Assembly (NCBI GenBank): GCA_030611395.1
Contig: JAUWPX010000011.1
Coordinates: 1-12,270, forward strand
Length of the DNA: 12,270 nucleotides
Source: Bacteroidota bacterium
GTDB taxonomy: Bacteria; Bacteroidota; Bacteroidia; Bacteroidales; VadinHA17
Reading direction: 5' to 3'
Part shown: positions 1-8,400 of the stretch, piece by piece
Layout: every line of letters begins with the position of its first letter
How positions within the stretch are numbered: the stretch's first letter is position 1
Notes under the pieces: model-generated
The model's database searches: none
What the model was told of the DNA's origin: nothing
What the model saw: only the letters and a program-made list of their open reading frames with translations
Program-made: the position numbers and the translations under genes

Positions 1-190
1 GTGCTGAAATCTGTTCCGAATTTTCAGCCTGCAATTCGCCTGTTGTTGTAACTACAATTTCAAAATCCCCCCTTTTAACCTCTACTTCGAGTTGTGTTAT
101 ATCTTCACCACTTGATATCTTATTAAAAATGACAACTGAAATAATCAAAACTACAATTGCACTAATAGAAATATAAATAAGCTTTTTCAT
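1..190 (-). CDS. Efflux RND/ABC periplasmic adaptor (HlyD/MacA-like), N-terminal fragment
   Basis: The reverse complement opens with ATG at 190-188 and reads without a stop for 63 codons to the window edge, so the gene continues to the left. The first 22 residues are MKK followed by a hydrophobic stretch (LIYISISAIVVLIISVVIF), an uncleaved N-terminal anchor. After it comes a segment of the form ...LEVEVKRGDFEIVVTTTGELQ..., which matches the first beta-strand region of HlyD/MacA-type membrane fusion proteins (substrate-derived 'V..G.....V.a.G.l.a' pattern). Such proteins bridge an inner-membrane transporter and a TolC-like outer-membrane channel, and in Bacteroidota they usually head an operon with MacB-like ABC permeases. 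None of those partners is visible here. The family call rests on about 60 residues only. The gene is separated from glmM by 161 bases and may have its own promoter. Confidence 0.72.
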   Translation of the reverse strand, partial: MKKLIYISISAIVVLIISVVIFNKISSGEDITQLEVEVKRGDFEIVVTTTGELQAENSEQISA

Positions 191-238
191 ACGTATTAAT
201 AGATTAAACTGTGATTAATGAAATTTTAGATTTATGTA

Positions 239-246
239 CGAATATA
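239..246 (-). promoter_or_regulatory. Candidate -7 box upstream of the adaptor gene
   Basis: On the minus strand this reads TATATTCG, one mismatch from the Bacteroidota -7 consensus TAnnTTTG. It lies about 49 bases upstream of the adaptor ATG. No clear -33 TTTG was found at the usual distance, so the call is tentative. Confidence 0.3.
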
Positions 247-275
247 AGAAAATGATTCAATTAGTTTCTTTTTAT

Positions 276-292
276 TTAACAATTTTTAACAA
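276..292. repeat. Direct repeat TTAACAA x2 with 10-bp period (possible operator)
   Basis: TTAACAA occurs at 276-282 and again at 286-292, separated by TTT, so the copies are exactly 10 bp apart (one helical turn). On the adaptor strand it reads TTGTTAA-AAA-TTGTTAA. It lies about 30-46 bp upstream of the candidate -7 box, where an activator or response regulator could bind. AT-rich chance repetition is the alternative. Confidence 0.4.
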
Positions 293-318
293 CCCTATAG
301 AATGTATTTGACAATTGG

Positions 319-330
319 AAAACGCGTTTT
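319..330. repeat. Perfect palindrome AAAACGCGTTTT downstream of glmM
   Basis: AAAACGCGTTTT is a perfect 12-bp palindrome. It is flanked by GG on the left and, after ATT, CC on the right, so a longer imperfect stem is possible. It sits 22-33 bases beyond the glmM stop codon. It has no natural loop unless the central CGCG is unpaired, and it lacks a clean U-tract, so it is a weak terminator candidate. A protein-binding site is the other option. Confidence 0.35.
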
Positions 331-351
331 ATTCCCAAAAAGATAGAATAA

Positions 352-1734
352 TTACATTTTCTTATCGATCCGGTTCATCAACATATCTGATATCTCCCGG
401 GCATCCCCTGATGTTTTACCTTCAGCAATTAATCTTATAATTGGCTCGGTATTAGATTTTCTCAAATGAACCCATCCGTTGGAAAAGTTAATTCTGACTC
501 CATCAATTAGATTTATGGGAAATTCCTTGTACTCAGAACTAACCTCTTCTAATAACCGGTCAACATTTATTTCAGGTGTTAATTGTATCTTTCTTTTTAT
601 AATATGGTAATCCGGATAAATGGCCCTCAGGGCTGAACATGATTTTCCTGACTTTACAAGATGTGACAAGAATAAACCTATACCCACTAAAGCATCTCTG
701 CCATAATGCAAATCAGGATATATAACCCCCCCATTTCCTTCTCCACCAATAACAGCATTTTTTTCTTTCATTACATGTACAACATTCACCTCACCAACAG
801 CAGCAGCAAAATACTTACCCCCGTATTGTTCTGTAATATCTTTCAGAGCCAAGGTTGACGAAAGGTTAGAAACAGTATTTCCCATTTTATGATTAAGTAT
901 ATAGTCTGCAACAGCAACAAGAGTATATTCTTCACCAAACATCATGCCATTTTCATCAACAATTGCAAGACGGTCAACATCAGGATCAACTACAAATCCA
1001 AGGTCACTTCCTGTTTCTTTTACTTTCTCAGAGATGGCAGTCAGGTTTTCCGGCACCGGCTCAGGGTTATGAGGAAATATCCCTGTTGGGGAACAATACA
1101 ATTCAACAACTTCTTTTACACCAAGAGCTTCTAATAATTCAGGTATCACAATGCCTCCAACAGAATTAACACAATCAACAACTATTTTTAGTCCGGCGTT
1201 TCTTATCAATTCCCGGTCAACAAGATCAAGCTCCAGAATCTTGTTTATATGGAAATTATTATAATTGTTTGTAGTAATTTTTCCCAACTTATCAGCCTGA
1301 GAAAACTCAAATTTTTCTTTATCTGCAATATATAAAACTTCCTCCCCATCCTGCGCTGTAATAAACTCACCCTTATTATTTAATAGCTTTAGTGCATTCC
1401 ACTGTCCCGGGTTATGGCTGGCGGTAAGGATAATTCCTCCATCCGCATTTTCCGCCTGAACGGCCAGTTCAACAGTCGGGGTTGTTGCGAGACCAATATT
1501 TACTACATCTATCCCCAGCGCAATCAACGTTCCGTTAACCACATGGTTAACCATCTCTCCCGATACCCTGGCATCTCTGCCTACAACCATCTTTATTCTT
1601 TTGTTATCAGATCTCTTAGTTATCCAGGTGCCGAAAGCGGCAGTAAACTTTACAATATCCAATGGACTTAATCCCTCACCGGATTTCCCTCCTATTGTTC
1701 CTCGAATTCCCGAGATGGATTTTATCAATGTCAT
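352..1734 (-). CDS. glmM: Phosphoglucosamine mutase (alpha-D-phosphohexomutase family)
   Basis: The 460-aa product belongs to the alpha-D-phosphohexomutases, cytoplasmic enzymes that move phosphate between C6 and C1 of a sugar. GlmM converts glucosamine-6-phosphate to glucosamine-1-phosphate for UDP-GlcNAc, peptidoglycan and lipid A. All four family signatures are visible: the phosphoserine loop TASHNP (104-109, Ser106), the metal-binding loop DPDVDR (250-255), the sugar-binding loop GEGNGG (331-336), and the phosphate-binding loop RKSNTEPIIR (425-434). Length fits the family. The sugar loop is the GEGNGG form seen in archaeal/Bacteroidota enzymes rather than the proteobacterial GE.SGH form, so a phosphomannomutase or phosphoglucomutase activity cannot be excluded by sequence. 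The ATG start gives the family N-terminus (ISGIRGTIGG) and is preceded by AGGA three bases upstream. The gene is divergent from rluB, with a candidate promoter at 1792-1799. Confidence 0.93.
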   Translation of the reverse strand: MTLIKSISGIRGTIGGKSGEGLSPLDIVKFTAAFGTWITKRSDNKRIKMVVGRDARVSGEMVNHVVNGTLIALGIDVVNIGLATTPTVELAVQAENADGGIILTASHNPGQWNALKLLNNKGEFITAQDGEEVLYIADKEKFEFSQADKLGKITTNNYNNFHINKILELDLVDRELIRNAGLKIVVDCVNSVGGIVIPELLEALGVKEVVELYCSPTGIFPHNPEPVPENLTAISEKVKETGSDLGFVVDPDVDRLAIVDENGMMFGEEYTLVAVADYILNHKMGNTVSNLSSTLALKDITEQYGGKYFAAAVGEVNVVHVMKEKNAVIGGEGNGGVIYPDLHYGRDALVGIGLFLSHLVKSGKSCSALRAIYPDYHIIKRKIQLTPEINVDRLLEEVSSEYKEFPINLIDGVRINFSNGWVHLRKSNTEPIIRLIAEGKTSGDAREISDMLMNRIDKKM

Positions 1735-1791
1735 ATTCCTGTTTCTAATTAAAAATATTCCTTGACAACTTCATTAAATAATTAATTTCTG

Positions 1792-1799
1792 CAAAAGTA
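1792..1799 (-). promoter_or_regulatory. Candidate -7 box of the glmM promoter
   Basis: The minus strand reads TACTTTTG followed by C, a full match to the Bacteroidota -7 consensus TAnnTTTG(C). It is 57 bases upstream of the glmM ATG, implying a leader of about 50 nt. No convincing -33 TTTG was seen. Confidence 0.5.
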
Positions 1800-1800
1800 C

Positions 1801-1808
1801 TATCTTTG
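1801..1808 (+). promoter_or_regulatory. Candidate -7 box of the rluB-era-der promoter
   Basis: TATCTTTG matches the Bacteroidota -7 consensus TAnnTTTG exactly and lies 31 bases upstream of the rluB ATG, implying a leader of roughly 25 nt. The preceding GCAAAAGTAC context is common at such promoters. A TTGACA at 1762-1767 is too far upstream to serve as its partner. Confidence 0.55.
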
Positions 1809-1839
1809 TACAATAAATTATATATCCGGCAACAACTTA

Positions 1840-2646
1840 ATGAAAACAATCAGGCATAATACCGCGAATGACGGTCAAAAACGACCATCTGAAAAGCAAA
1901 AAGGAAATGTAAAATACTCCGAAAAAGATACAACTACCAGATTAAATAAATATATAGCTAATACAGGATTATGTTCACGCCGTGATGCAGATGAATTAAT
2001 AAAGAGAGGGAAAATTTCAGTAAATGGGAAAATTGTTACTGAAATGGGCATAAAAGTTGATCGAAATGATATAGTAAAATACAAGGGGGGAAAACTGCGT
2101 GAAGAGAGCAAAGTATACATCCTGTTAAACAAACCCAGGGATTATATTACTACAATGGATGATCCCCAAAACAGAAAAACGGTTTATGATCTGGTAAAAA
2201 AAGCATGTCCGGAACGTGTATATCCGGTGGGAAGGCTCGACAGAAATACTACGGGTGTATTACTGCTAACCAATGATGGCGAACTGACAAAAGTATTATC
2301 ACACCCCAGATATAATAAGAAAAAGATCTATCACGCGTTTCTCGATAAAGATTTAACCGGTAATGACATGGATAAAATTGTTGAAGGGCTTACACTGGAT
2401 GACGGGCTAGTTCATGTTGATGCTATCACTTATCCACAAATTGATGACAAAAAACAAGTTGGTCTGGAGATCCATTCGGGAAAAAACCGGATAGTAAGAA
2501 GAATATTTGAGCACCTCGGGTACAAAATTGAAAAGCTTGACCGCGTGTATTTTGCAGGACTTACTAAAAAGAATCTGTCACGAGGCAAGTGGAAGTTTTT
2601 ATCACAGAAAGAAATAGCCATGCTAAAAATGGGGTCATATAAGTAG
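1840..2646 (+). CDS. rluB: 23S rRNA pseudouridine synthase, RsuA/RluB family
   Basis: The 268-aa protein converts a uridine in ribosomal RNA to pseudouridine; RluB proteins modify the large-subunit peptidyl-transferase region (U2605 in E. coli numbering). A lysine-rich, probably disordered tail (1-33) precedes an S4 RNA-binding domain (about 34-80, RLNKYIA..GLCSRRDAD.LI..G.ISVNG). The catalytic domain follows, with GRLDRNTTG at 131-139 and Asp134 as the expected nucleophile, and the late family motif SGKNRIVRRIF (213-223). Family members distinguish RsuA, RluB, RluE and RluF poorly, so the RluB symbol is by similarity and commonness in this phylum. The upstream ATG fits the promoter at 1801-1808. 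The stop lies 5 bases before era, so the two are almost certainly cotranscribed. Confidence 0.9.
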   Translation: MKTIRHNTANDGQKRPSEKQKGNVKYSEKDTTTRLNKYIANTGLCSRRDADELIKRGKISVNGKIVTEMGIKVDRNDIVKYKGGKLREESKVYILLNKPRDYITTMDDPQNRKTVYDLVKKACPERVYPVGRLDRNTTGVLLLTNDGELTKVLSHPRYNKKKIYHAFLDKDLTGNDMDKIVEGLTLDDGLVHVDAITYPQIDDKKQVGLEIHSGKNRIVRRIFEHLGYKIEKLDRVYFAGLTKKNLSRGKWKFLSQKEIAMLKMGSYK

Positions 2647-2651
2647 GAAAA

Positions 2652-3527
2652 ATGGTACATAAAGCAGGCTTTGTAAATATTCTGGGTAATCCCAATGTTG
2701 GCAAATCAACAATTATGAATGCCCTCGTTGGTGAGAGATTGTCAATAATTACATCTAAAGCCCAAACAACAAGGCACAGAATTCTCGGTATTGTAAACAC
2801 CAGGGACTATCAACTGATCTACTCTGATACTCCCGGAATTCTGAATCCACAATATGAAATGCAGAAAACCATGATGAAATCGGTAAAAACTGCTCTTACT
2901 GATGCTGATATTATTCTGTATGTGACTGATGTAGTTGAAAAACCGGACAAGAATTCAGAGTACCTTAATAAAGTTAGCAATACAGATGTTCCGATTTTAC
3001 TACTTATCAATAAAATTGACCTTACAAAACAGGAGAAGCTTGAAACACTGGTTGCCACATGGAAGAACCTGCTTCCGGATGCTGAAATTATTCCTTTATC
3101 TGCAAAGGCAAATTTTAATCTGGACTATTTACTTAAGCGTATTTTGCACTTTCTTCCTGAGAATCCCCCCTACTATCCTAAAGATCAGCTTACAGACCGT
3201 GCGGAGAGATTTTTTGTATCCGAGATCATTCGAGGAACCATTCTTGAAAAATACAAACAAGAAATACCATACTCAATTGAAATTCAGGTAGAAAGCTTTA
3301 TTGAAGAAGAGAACATCATTAAAATACGTTCTGTGATTTATGTTCTTCGCGACAGCCAGAAGGGTATTATTATCGGACATAAAGGAGAGGCTCTGAAGAT
3401 AGTTGGAACTGAGTCCAGGAAAGAAATTGAATCATTCCTGGGTAAAAAGGTATATTTGGAACTATTTGTTAAAGTAAACAAGAATTGGAGAGATACTCCA
3501 GGAAAACTAAAACAATTTGGTTATTAA
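2652..3527 (+). CDS. era: GTPase Era, 30S ribosome assembly factor
   Basis: The 291-aa protein is a full-length Era. It binds the 3' end of 16S rRNA next to the anti-Shine-Dalgarno sequence and checks maturation of the small subunit. The GTPase domain shows G1 GNPNVGKST (12-20), G2 threonine in the QTTRH segment (38-42), G3 DTPG (59-62), G4 NKID (120-123) and G5 SAK (150-152). The linker carries TDRAERFFVSEIIR (181-194), an Era hallmark. The C-terminal KH domain has its GHKGE loop at 242-246. The start is supported by AGGA-like bases overlapping the rluB stop codon (TAGGAAAA then ATG). It follows rluB by 5 bases and precedes der, so a ribosome-biogenesis operon is likely. Confidence 0.96.
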   Translation: MVHKAGFVNILGNPNVGKSTIMNALVGERLSIITSKAQTTRHRILGIVNTRDYQLIYSDTPGILNPQYEMQKTMMKSVKTALTDADIILYVTDVVEKPDKNSEYLNKVSNTDVPILLLINKIDLTKQEKLETLVATWKNLLPDAEIIPLSAKANFNLDYLLKRILHFLPENPPYYPKDQLTDRAERFFVSEIIRGTILEKYKQEIPYSIEIQVESFIEEENIIKIRSVIYVLRDSQKGIIIGHKGEALKIVGTESRKEIESFLGKKVYLELFVKVNKNWRDTPGKLKQFGY

Positions 3528-3552
3528 TACGAAGCAATTTTAATATAATCGG

Positions 3553-3575
3553 CAGTCCACAGTCAACAGTCCACA
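3553..3575. repeat. Tandem heptamer repeat CAGTCCA / CAGTCAA / CAGTCCA
   Basis: Three consecutive 7-base units, CAGTCCA (3553-3559), CAGTCAA (3560-3566) and CAGTCCA (3567-3573), followed by CA, lie in the 97-base era-der spacer. Base composition differs from the AT-rich surroundings. I recall similar CAGTC-type intergenic tandem repeats in other Bacteroidota genomes, but this was not checked here. No function is assigned. Confidence 0.7.
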
Positions 3576-3624
3576 AAAAATTAAATACCAATCAAACAAT
3601 TACGACACATCTAAATATAATAAA

Positions 3625-4929
3625 ATGAATAATATTGTCGCAATAGTTGGAAGACCTAATGTCGGAAAATCTACTCTTTTCAACCGGTTGATTGGAATGA
3701 AAAAGGCTATTGTAGATGAAAAAAGCGGTGTAACACGTGACCGTCATTATGGTAAATCTGAATGGAATGGTAAAAGCTTTCATGTAATTGATACAGGAGG
3801 GTATGTTGTAAACTCTGAAGATATTTTTGAAGGAGAGATTAAAAAACAGGTTATTTTTGCTATTGAAGAATCAGATATTATCCTTTTTATAGTGGATGTA
3901 ATCAACGGTATTACTGATTTTGATGATAATATTGCAAATCTACTGCGTAAAACCAGGAAAAAAGTAATTCTGGTAGTAAACAAAGTGGACAACAATCAAA
4001 GACGATATGAAGCCAATGAGTTTTACAAGTTGGGAATGGGAGATCCATTCTCCATTTCATCAATAAATGGTTCAGGAACAGGTGAACTTCTTGATACTCT
4101 GGTAGAAAATTTCACACTCAAAGAAGAAAAACCGGAGGATGATCTCGCGAAGTTTGCAATTGTAGGCAGACCAAATGTTGGCAAATCGTCACTTCTAAAC
4201 TCTTTGATTGGAGAAGAAAGAAATATTGTTACACCTGAAGCCGGTACAACCCGCGATTCAATATTTATCCGTTATCGAAAATATAACCACGACTTTTACC
4301 TGGTTGACACGGCAGGAATACGAAAAAAAGGGAAAGTAACAGAAGATCTTGAGTTTTATTCTGTTCTGAGAGCAATCAGGGCAATTGAAAACTCTGATGT
4401 TTGCCTGGTAATGCTTGACGCTACACGCGGTCTTGAATCACAGGATTTGAATATTGTTAACCTGGCAAATAAGAATCATAAAGGAATAGTAATTCTTGTT
4501 AATAAGTGGGATCTTATTGAAAAAGACACCCATTCAGCATTAAAGTTTGAAAAAACGATTAAACAAAAACTTGAACCCTTTTCAGACATTCCCATTCTTT
4601 TTATCTCTGCCATTAACAGGCAGAGAATATACAAGGTTCTGGAGTTAGCATTGATAGTATTTGAAAAACGAAAACAAAAAATCCCAACCTCCCGGTTAAA
4701 TAACATTCTTCTTAAAGCTATTGAAAAACATCCCCCGCCTGCTGCAAGAGGAAGATACATCAAAATAAAATATATCACTCAACTTCCAACGCATGCCCCT
4801 TCATTTGTTTTCTTTAGTAATTTTCCGGATTTGATAAAAGAACCATACGGGAGGTATCTTGAAAACAGGATCAGGGAGAATTTCGACTTTTCAGGTGTTC
4901 CTATTCAGATTTTTTTTAGGAAAAAATAG
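3625..4929 (+). CDS. der: GTPase Der (EngA), 50S ribosome assembly factor
   Basis: The 434-aa product is a complete Der, the bacterial GTPase with two G domains in tandem that acts in large-subunit assembly. The first domain has GRPNVGKST (9-17), VTRDR (36-40), DTGG (56-59) and NKVD (119-122). The second has GRPNVGKSS (181-189), GTTRD (207-211), DTAG (228-231), NKWD (293-296) and SAI (328-330). The C-terminal KH-like domain (about 350-434) includes the HPPPAARGR segment (369-377). Length is normal and no key residue is missing. The start gives the usual MNNIVAIVGRPNVGKS N-terminus. It lies 97 bases after era, a spacer that holds a heptamer repeat and no evident -7 box, so read-through from the rluB promoter is likely. 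Confidence 0.97.
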   Translation: MNNIVAIVGRPNVGKSTLFNRLIGMKKAIVDEKSGVTRDRHYGKSEWNGKSFHVIDTGGYVVNSEDIFEGEIKKQVIFAIEESDIILFIVDVINGITDFDDNIANLLRKTRKKVILVVNKVDNNQRRYEANEFYKLGMGDPFSISSINGSGTGELLDTLVENFTLKEEKPEDDLAKFAIVGRPNVGKSSLLNSLIGEERNIVTPEAGTTRDSIFIRYRKYNHDFYLVDTAGIRKKGKVTEDLEFYSVLRAIRAIENSDVCLVMLDATRGLESQDLNIVNLANKNHKGIVILVNKWDLIEKDTHSALKFEKTIKQKLEPFSDIPILFISAINRQRIYKVLELALIVFEKRKQKIPTSRLNNILLKAIEKHPPPAARGRYIKIKYITQLPTHAPSFVFFSNFPDLIKEPYGRYLENRIRENFDFSGVPIQIFFRKK

Positions 4930-4940
4930 TTTTTTTACTG

Positions 4941-4949
4941 TAAATTTGC
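4941..4949 (+). promoter_or_regulatory. Candidate -7 box abutting the lipoprotein start
   Basis: TAAATTTGC matches the Bacteroidota -7 consensus TAnnTTTG(C) and ends five bases before the ATG at 4954. Transcription starting at the usual distance would begin on or beside the ATG, giving a leaderless message. No clear -33 element was found, and the preceding A6-TAG-T7 run is simply AT-rich. Confidence 0.35.
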
Positions 4950-4953
4950 AATA

Positions 4954-5460
4954 ATGAAACCATTCGTTAAAATACTAATCCTTATTATCACTGTATTATT
5001 GAGTGGTTTGTCTTGTCAGAAGATTGAATCTCTCCCTGAAATCCCATCAATTTCATTCAAAAGTTTTATACTTATTGATACAACTGATGTTCTGGGTAAT
5101 GAAGGGAAAATAGGCGAATTGACTTTTGATTTTGAAGATGGTGACGGGGATATCGGGCTCACACAACCAGATAATCTGTCAGCCGATTCTTCCAATTTCA
5201 ACCTGTTTTTTACTTTATTTAGTAAAACCGATGGCGAATTCATAGAAGTATCTGAGGATGATCTTGAAACCCCTCTGAATTACAGGATTCCTTATATAAA
5301 AAAAGAGGGGCAGAACAAGGCTCTTAAAGGAGAAATCCAGATCGATTTTATTTATCTTCTGTTTGAATATGATACTATTAAATACAGCTTTTTTATAGTT
5401 GACCGGGCTTTGCATAAAAGCAATATTGAAACAACTCCGGAAATTGCAATATTTCAATAA
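4954..5460 (+). CDS. Putative lipoprotein of unknown function
   Basis: The 168-aa product starts with a lipoprotein signal: MKPFVK, a hydrophobic core, and a lipobox LSGLSC with the acylated Cys at 21. It is therefore expected to be membrane-anchored after processing by Lsp. The mature part is short and beta-rich by appearance. It contains an acidic DFEDGDGDIG stretch (59-68) with alternating aspartates (62, 64, 66), reminiscent of a calcium-binding loop. The C-terminal segment FFIVDRALHKSNIETTPEI looks like a recurring Bacteroidota lipoprotein ending, but I do not recognise a named family. It lies 24 bases after der, may have its own promoter, and is convergent with the sensor gene that ends at 5485. 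Its job is unknown. Confidence 0.8.
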   Translation: MKPFVKILILIITVLLSGLSCQKIESLPEIPSISFKSFILIDTTDVLGNEGKIGELTFDFEDGDGDIGLTQPDNLSADSSNFNLFFTLFSKTDGEFIEVSEDDLETPLNYRIPYIKKEGQNKALKGEIQIDFIYLLFEYDTIKYSFFIVDRALHKSNIETTPEIAIFQ

Positions 5461-5484
5461 TTTATTCGGGGAAAATCGTTAACA

Positions 5485-8400
5485 TCAAACCCGGATCCCC
5501 ATGAACAGTACATCGTCAACTTGCCACACGTCACTTTTCCAAAGCTCAAAGTTATTCTTAATGTACTCATACTGTTCAGACATGGGTTTTTTATGGATAC
5601 TATCAAGCATATTCTTAAGTCTTACCATTTTAAATTTCTTCCCCATTGGTCCCCCGAATTGATCAGGATAGCCGTCAGAAAACATATAAATTGTATCGCC
5701 TTCCGATAATTGAAACTCCTGATTATCAAATATCTTTTCTTCGAGAATTTCACCACCTATTGAACTTCTGTTACCCCTGATATAGTATTGCTCACCTTTC
5801 ATATATAGAATTACGGGGCGCATGGCAGAACAAAAACGCAAATAATTAGTTTTCAGATTAATTTCACAAACTACCATATCCATACCATCCTGTGATCCTT
5901 CAGAATCAATGTTCTGAGTAAGAGTATAAGTAATCTCCTTATCAAGCAGATGCATAATTTGTGATGGAGAATCTACTTCATCACGGTTTACAATATCTTT
6001 GATAAGTGTTGACCCGATCATTGACATAAACGCCCCCGGTACGCCATGACCCGTTGAATCTGCACAGACAATAATTACTCTGTCATCATCTGTTTTATCG
6101 AACCAGTAAAAATCACCACTTACAATATCCCTTGGTTTGTAAAACATAAACCAGCCTGAAAAATTATCTTCCAATAATCTTACTGAGGGGAGTATACTGG
6201 ATTGTATCCGCTGAGCATAATTTATGCTATCTGTAATTTCTCTGTTCTTTTCTTCAATCTCATCCTTTTGCTCAACTACTTCCTTAGTACGTTCATCAAG
6301 GCTTTTCTCAAGAAATGCCTGAAACTTTTTTTGATTACGCTCGCGTATTTTTATAAAAACGATCATTCCAAACACAAAAAATGCAGCTGCAGAAAAAATA
6401 AACCACCATGTTTTCCAGAAAGGTTTCTTAATTAAAAACTGAAAGGATAATGGTATTTCAGTAGTTTGACCCTCTGAATTGAATGACCGTAGTTTAAAAG
6501 TATAGTTGCCATCTTCAATCCTTGGATAAGCCACATATGAAGTTGTAACTCTTTCAGTCCAGTCAGGATCATAATTTTCTAATTTATGCCGATATGTTAC
6601 CTTCTCAGGATCCCTAAAGCTTACTCCGATAAAATCTATATTAATCTTGTATTTATTATATGGTAATACAATCTTTTTTTTCCAATCCATTTCCCTGTCA
6701 TTAAACCTGACAGAATAAATATTGTTTACAGGCGGGCAGAGACTTTTTTGATCATCTTTAGAACTATATTTTATTAAACCGTTGTTTGTGCCAAAAAGTA
6801 CAGATCCGGAAGGATCAAAAAAAATTGAATTTAAATTACAACCGGCTACAATACCAATTTCCTGTCCATAGGTATGAATATCCAGGCTATCCGCAGAAAT
6901 TTTACTGAATCCTTTCCTGTGACCAACCCAAATATTATTCTCATCGTCACAAAGAATACTATAGCAATAATCTGATTTAAGTCCGCTGGAAACCCTTATA
7001 TTATATATTGAATCATTAGCAAAATAAAAGACTCCGCTACCATAAGTTGCTGCCCAAAAATAGTTGTTTTGATCTTGTACGATTGAATTAAATTCATTTC
7101 TCCCGTAACTACCTATCTCCCTGCTACTTCTTATTTGTCCTTCCTTTGATATAAAAAAGAGCTGCCTGCTGATTGTTGATATCCATGCACTTCCTTCTTT
7201 ATTTAAGAATATGTGATTTATTGAATTATGTGGCAGTCCGTCACTGGTAGTAAAGTGCTGCTTTTGGATTCCTTCTAAAAAAAGAAAAACACCATATCTT
7301 GTAGCTATCCAGGTTTTATCACCGGATCCTGTTATATAATTAATCGAATTCTCAAGGTCATTTCCTGAGTAAAAGATCCTGCGTATACTACCGGTTTTGT
7401 AATTCCTCAGGTATACACCATTATTACCGGTCCCTATCCAAATATCACCTTTGTAATCAATATACAAAGTTTTAATCCTGTCATTATTGAAATATTTTGA
7501 TGAAGGGAAAAATTCCTCTACTCTGCCATCACTGGTTTTTATAATACCCATATCAGTACCAAGCCAATATGATCCCTGAAACTGATCAATTGAAGTTATG
7601 TTATTGCCATACTTACTTTCATCAAATTCGTAAAAAGTAAACGCCTCATTCGCTAATCTTGCAATCCCGCTTCCATAGGTGCCAATCCAGATACTACCTT
7701 CTTTATCCTGAAAAACATTTTTTACATCATTACTAATCATCCCATTCAAGGTATTATAAGTCTGCTTTTTAACAAAATCCTTCCGGTCATATGAATAAAC
7801 CAGCTTTATCACACCATCCCTAAAGGTACTTATCCATATATTGCCTTCAATATCTTCAAAAAGTGATTGAATGTTCAGTCCGTCAAGACCAAAAGAAGCA
7901 TTTGCTTTTGTTACCGGGTAAGACCCGGGATCTTTTACATTCAGTGTAATAATATATATACCCTGGTACTCAGTAGCAATCCAGATTTTTGTATTGTCCC
8001 GGCTTTTTAATATTGATTGGATTTTCGTTGGTGGTATTTGTTCAATAACAGAAGAAAAAGATAATGAGTCAATATCTTTATGCAAGCGATAAATTTTCAA
8101 TCCATTATTTGTACCAATAAGAAAAAGATATTCACTTAACTGCTCAATTGAATAAACCAGTTTATCATCAATATTTAGTCGTTTTGTTTGAATCTGGTCA
8201 GAAGCATTAACTCGTATAATACCATTACTCTGCGTAGCAATATATAAAAGGCTGTCATCTGATTCAATTATATCATTGATCCTGTTTTTTTGACCATCCT
8301 CAATACTAACCGGAATAAAATCCGAACCATCATAAATAGAAAGACTTCCATCAATATGACCGAACCAAATATTCCCCTGCCGGTCCTTGTAGCTTAAAAC

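Noticed and set aside
1762..1767. TTGACA as a sigma70-type -35 element for rluB
   Set aside because: It is 33 bases from the TATCTTTG box, far too long a spacer, and Bacteroidota promoters do not use this element in the E. coli manner.
2935..3291. 118-codon plus-strand open frame inside era
   Set aside because: It overlaps era in another frame, has no family-like motifs and no start signal; it is a shadow of a certain gene.
4476..4778. 100-codon minus-strand open frame opposite der
   Set aside because: It is antisense to the conserved second G domain of der, with no recognisable protein features.
5468..5500. Inverted repeat GGGGA ... TCCCC between the convergent lipoprotein and sensor genes, as a bidirectional terminator
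   Set aside because: The stem is only 5 bp with a 23-base loop, no T-tract follows, and one arm lies inside the sensor's coding end.
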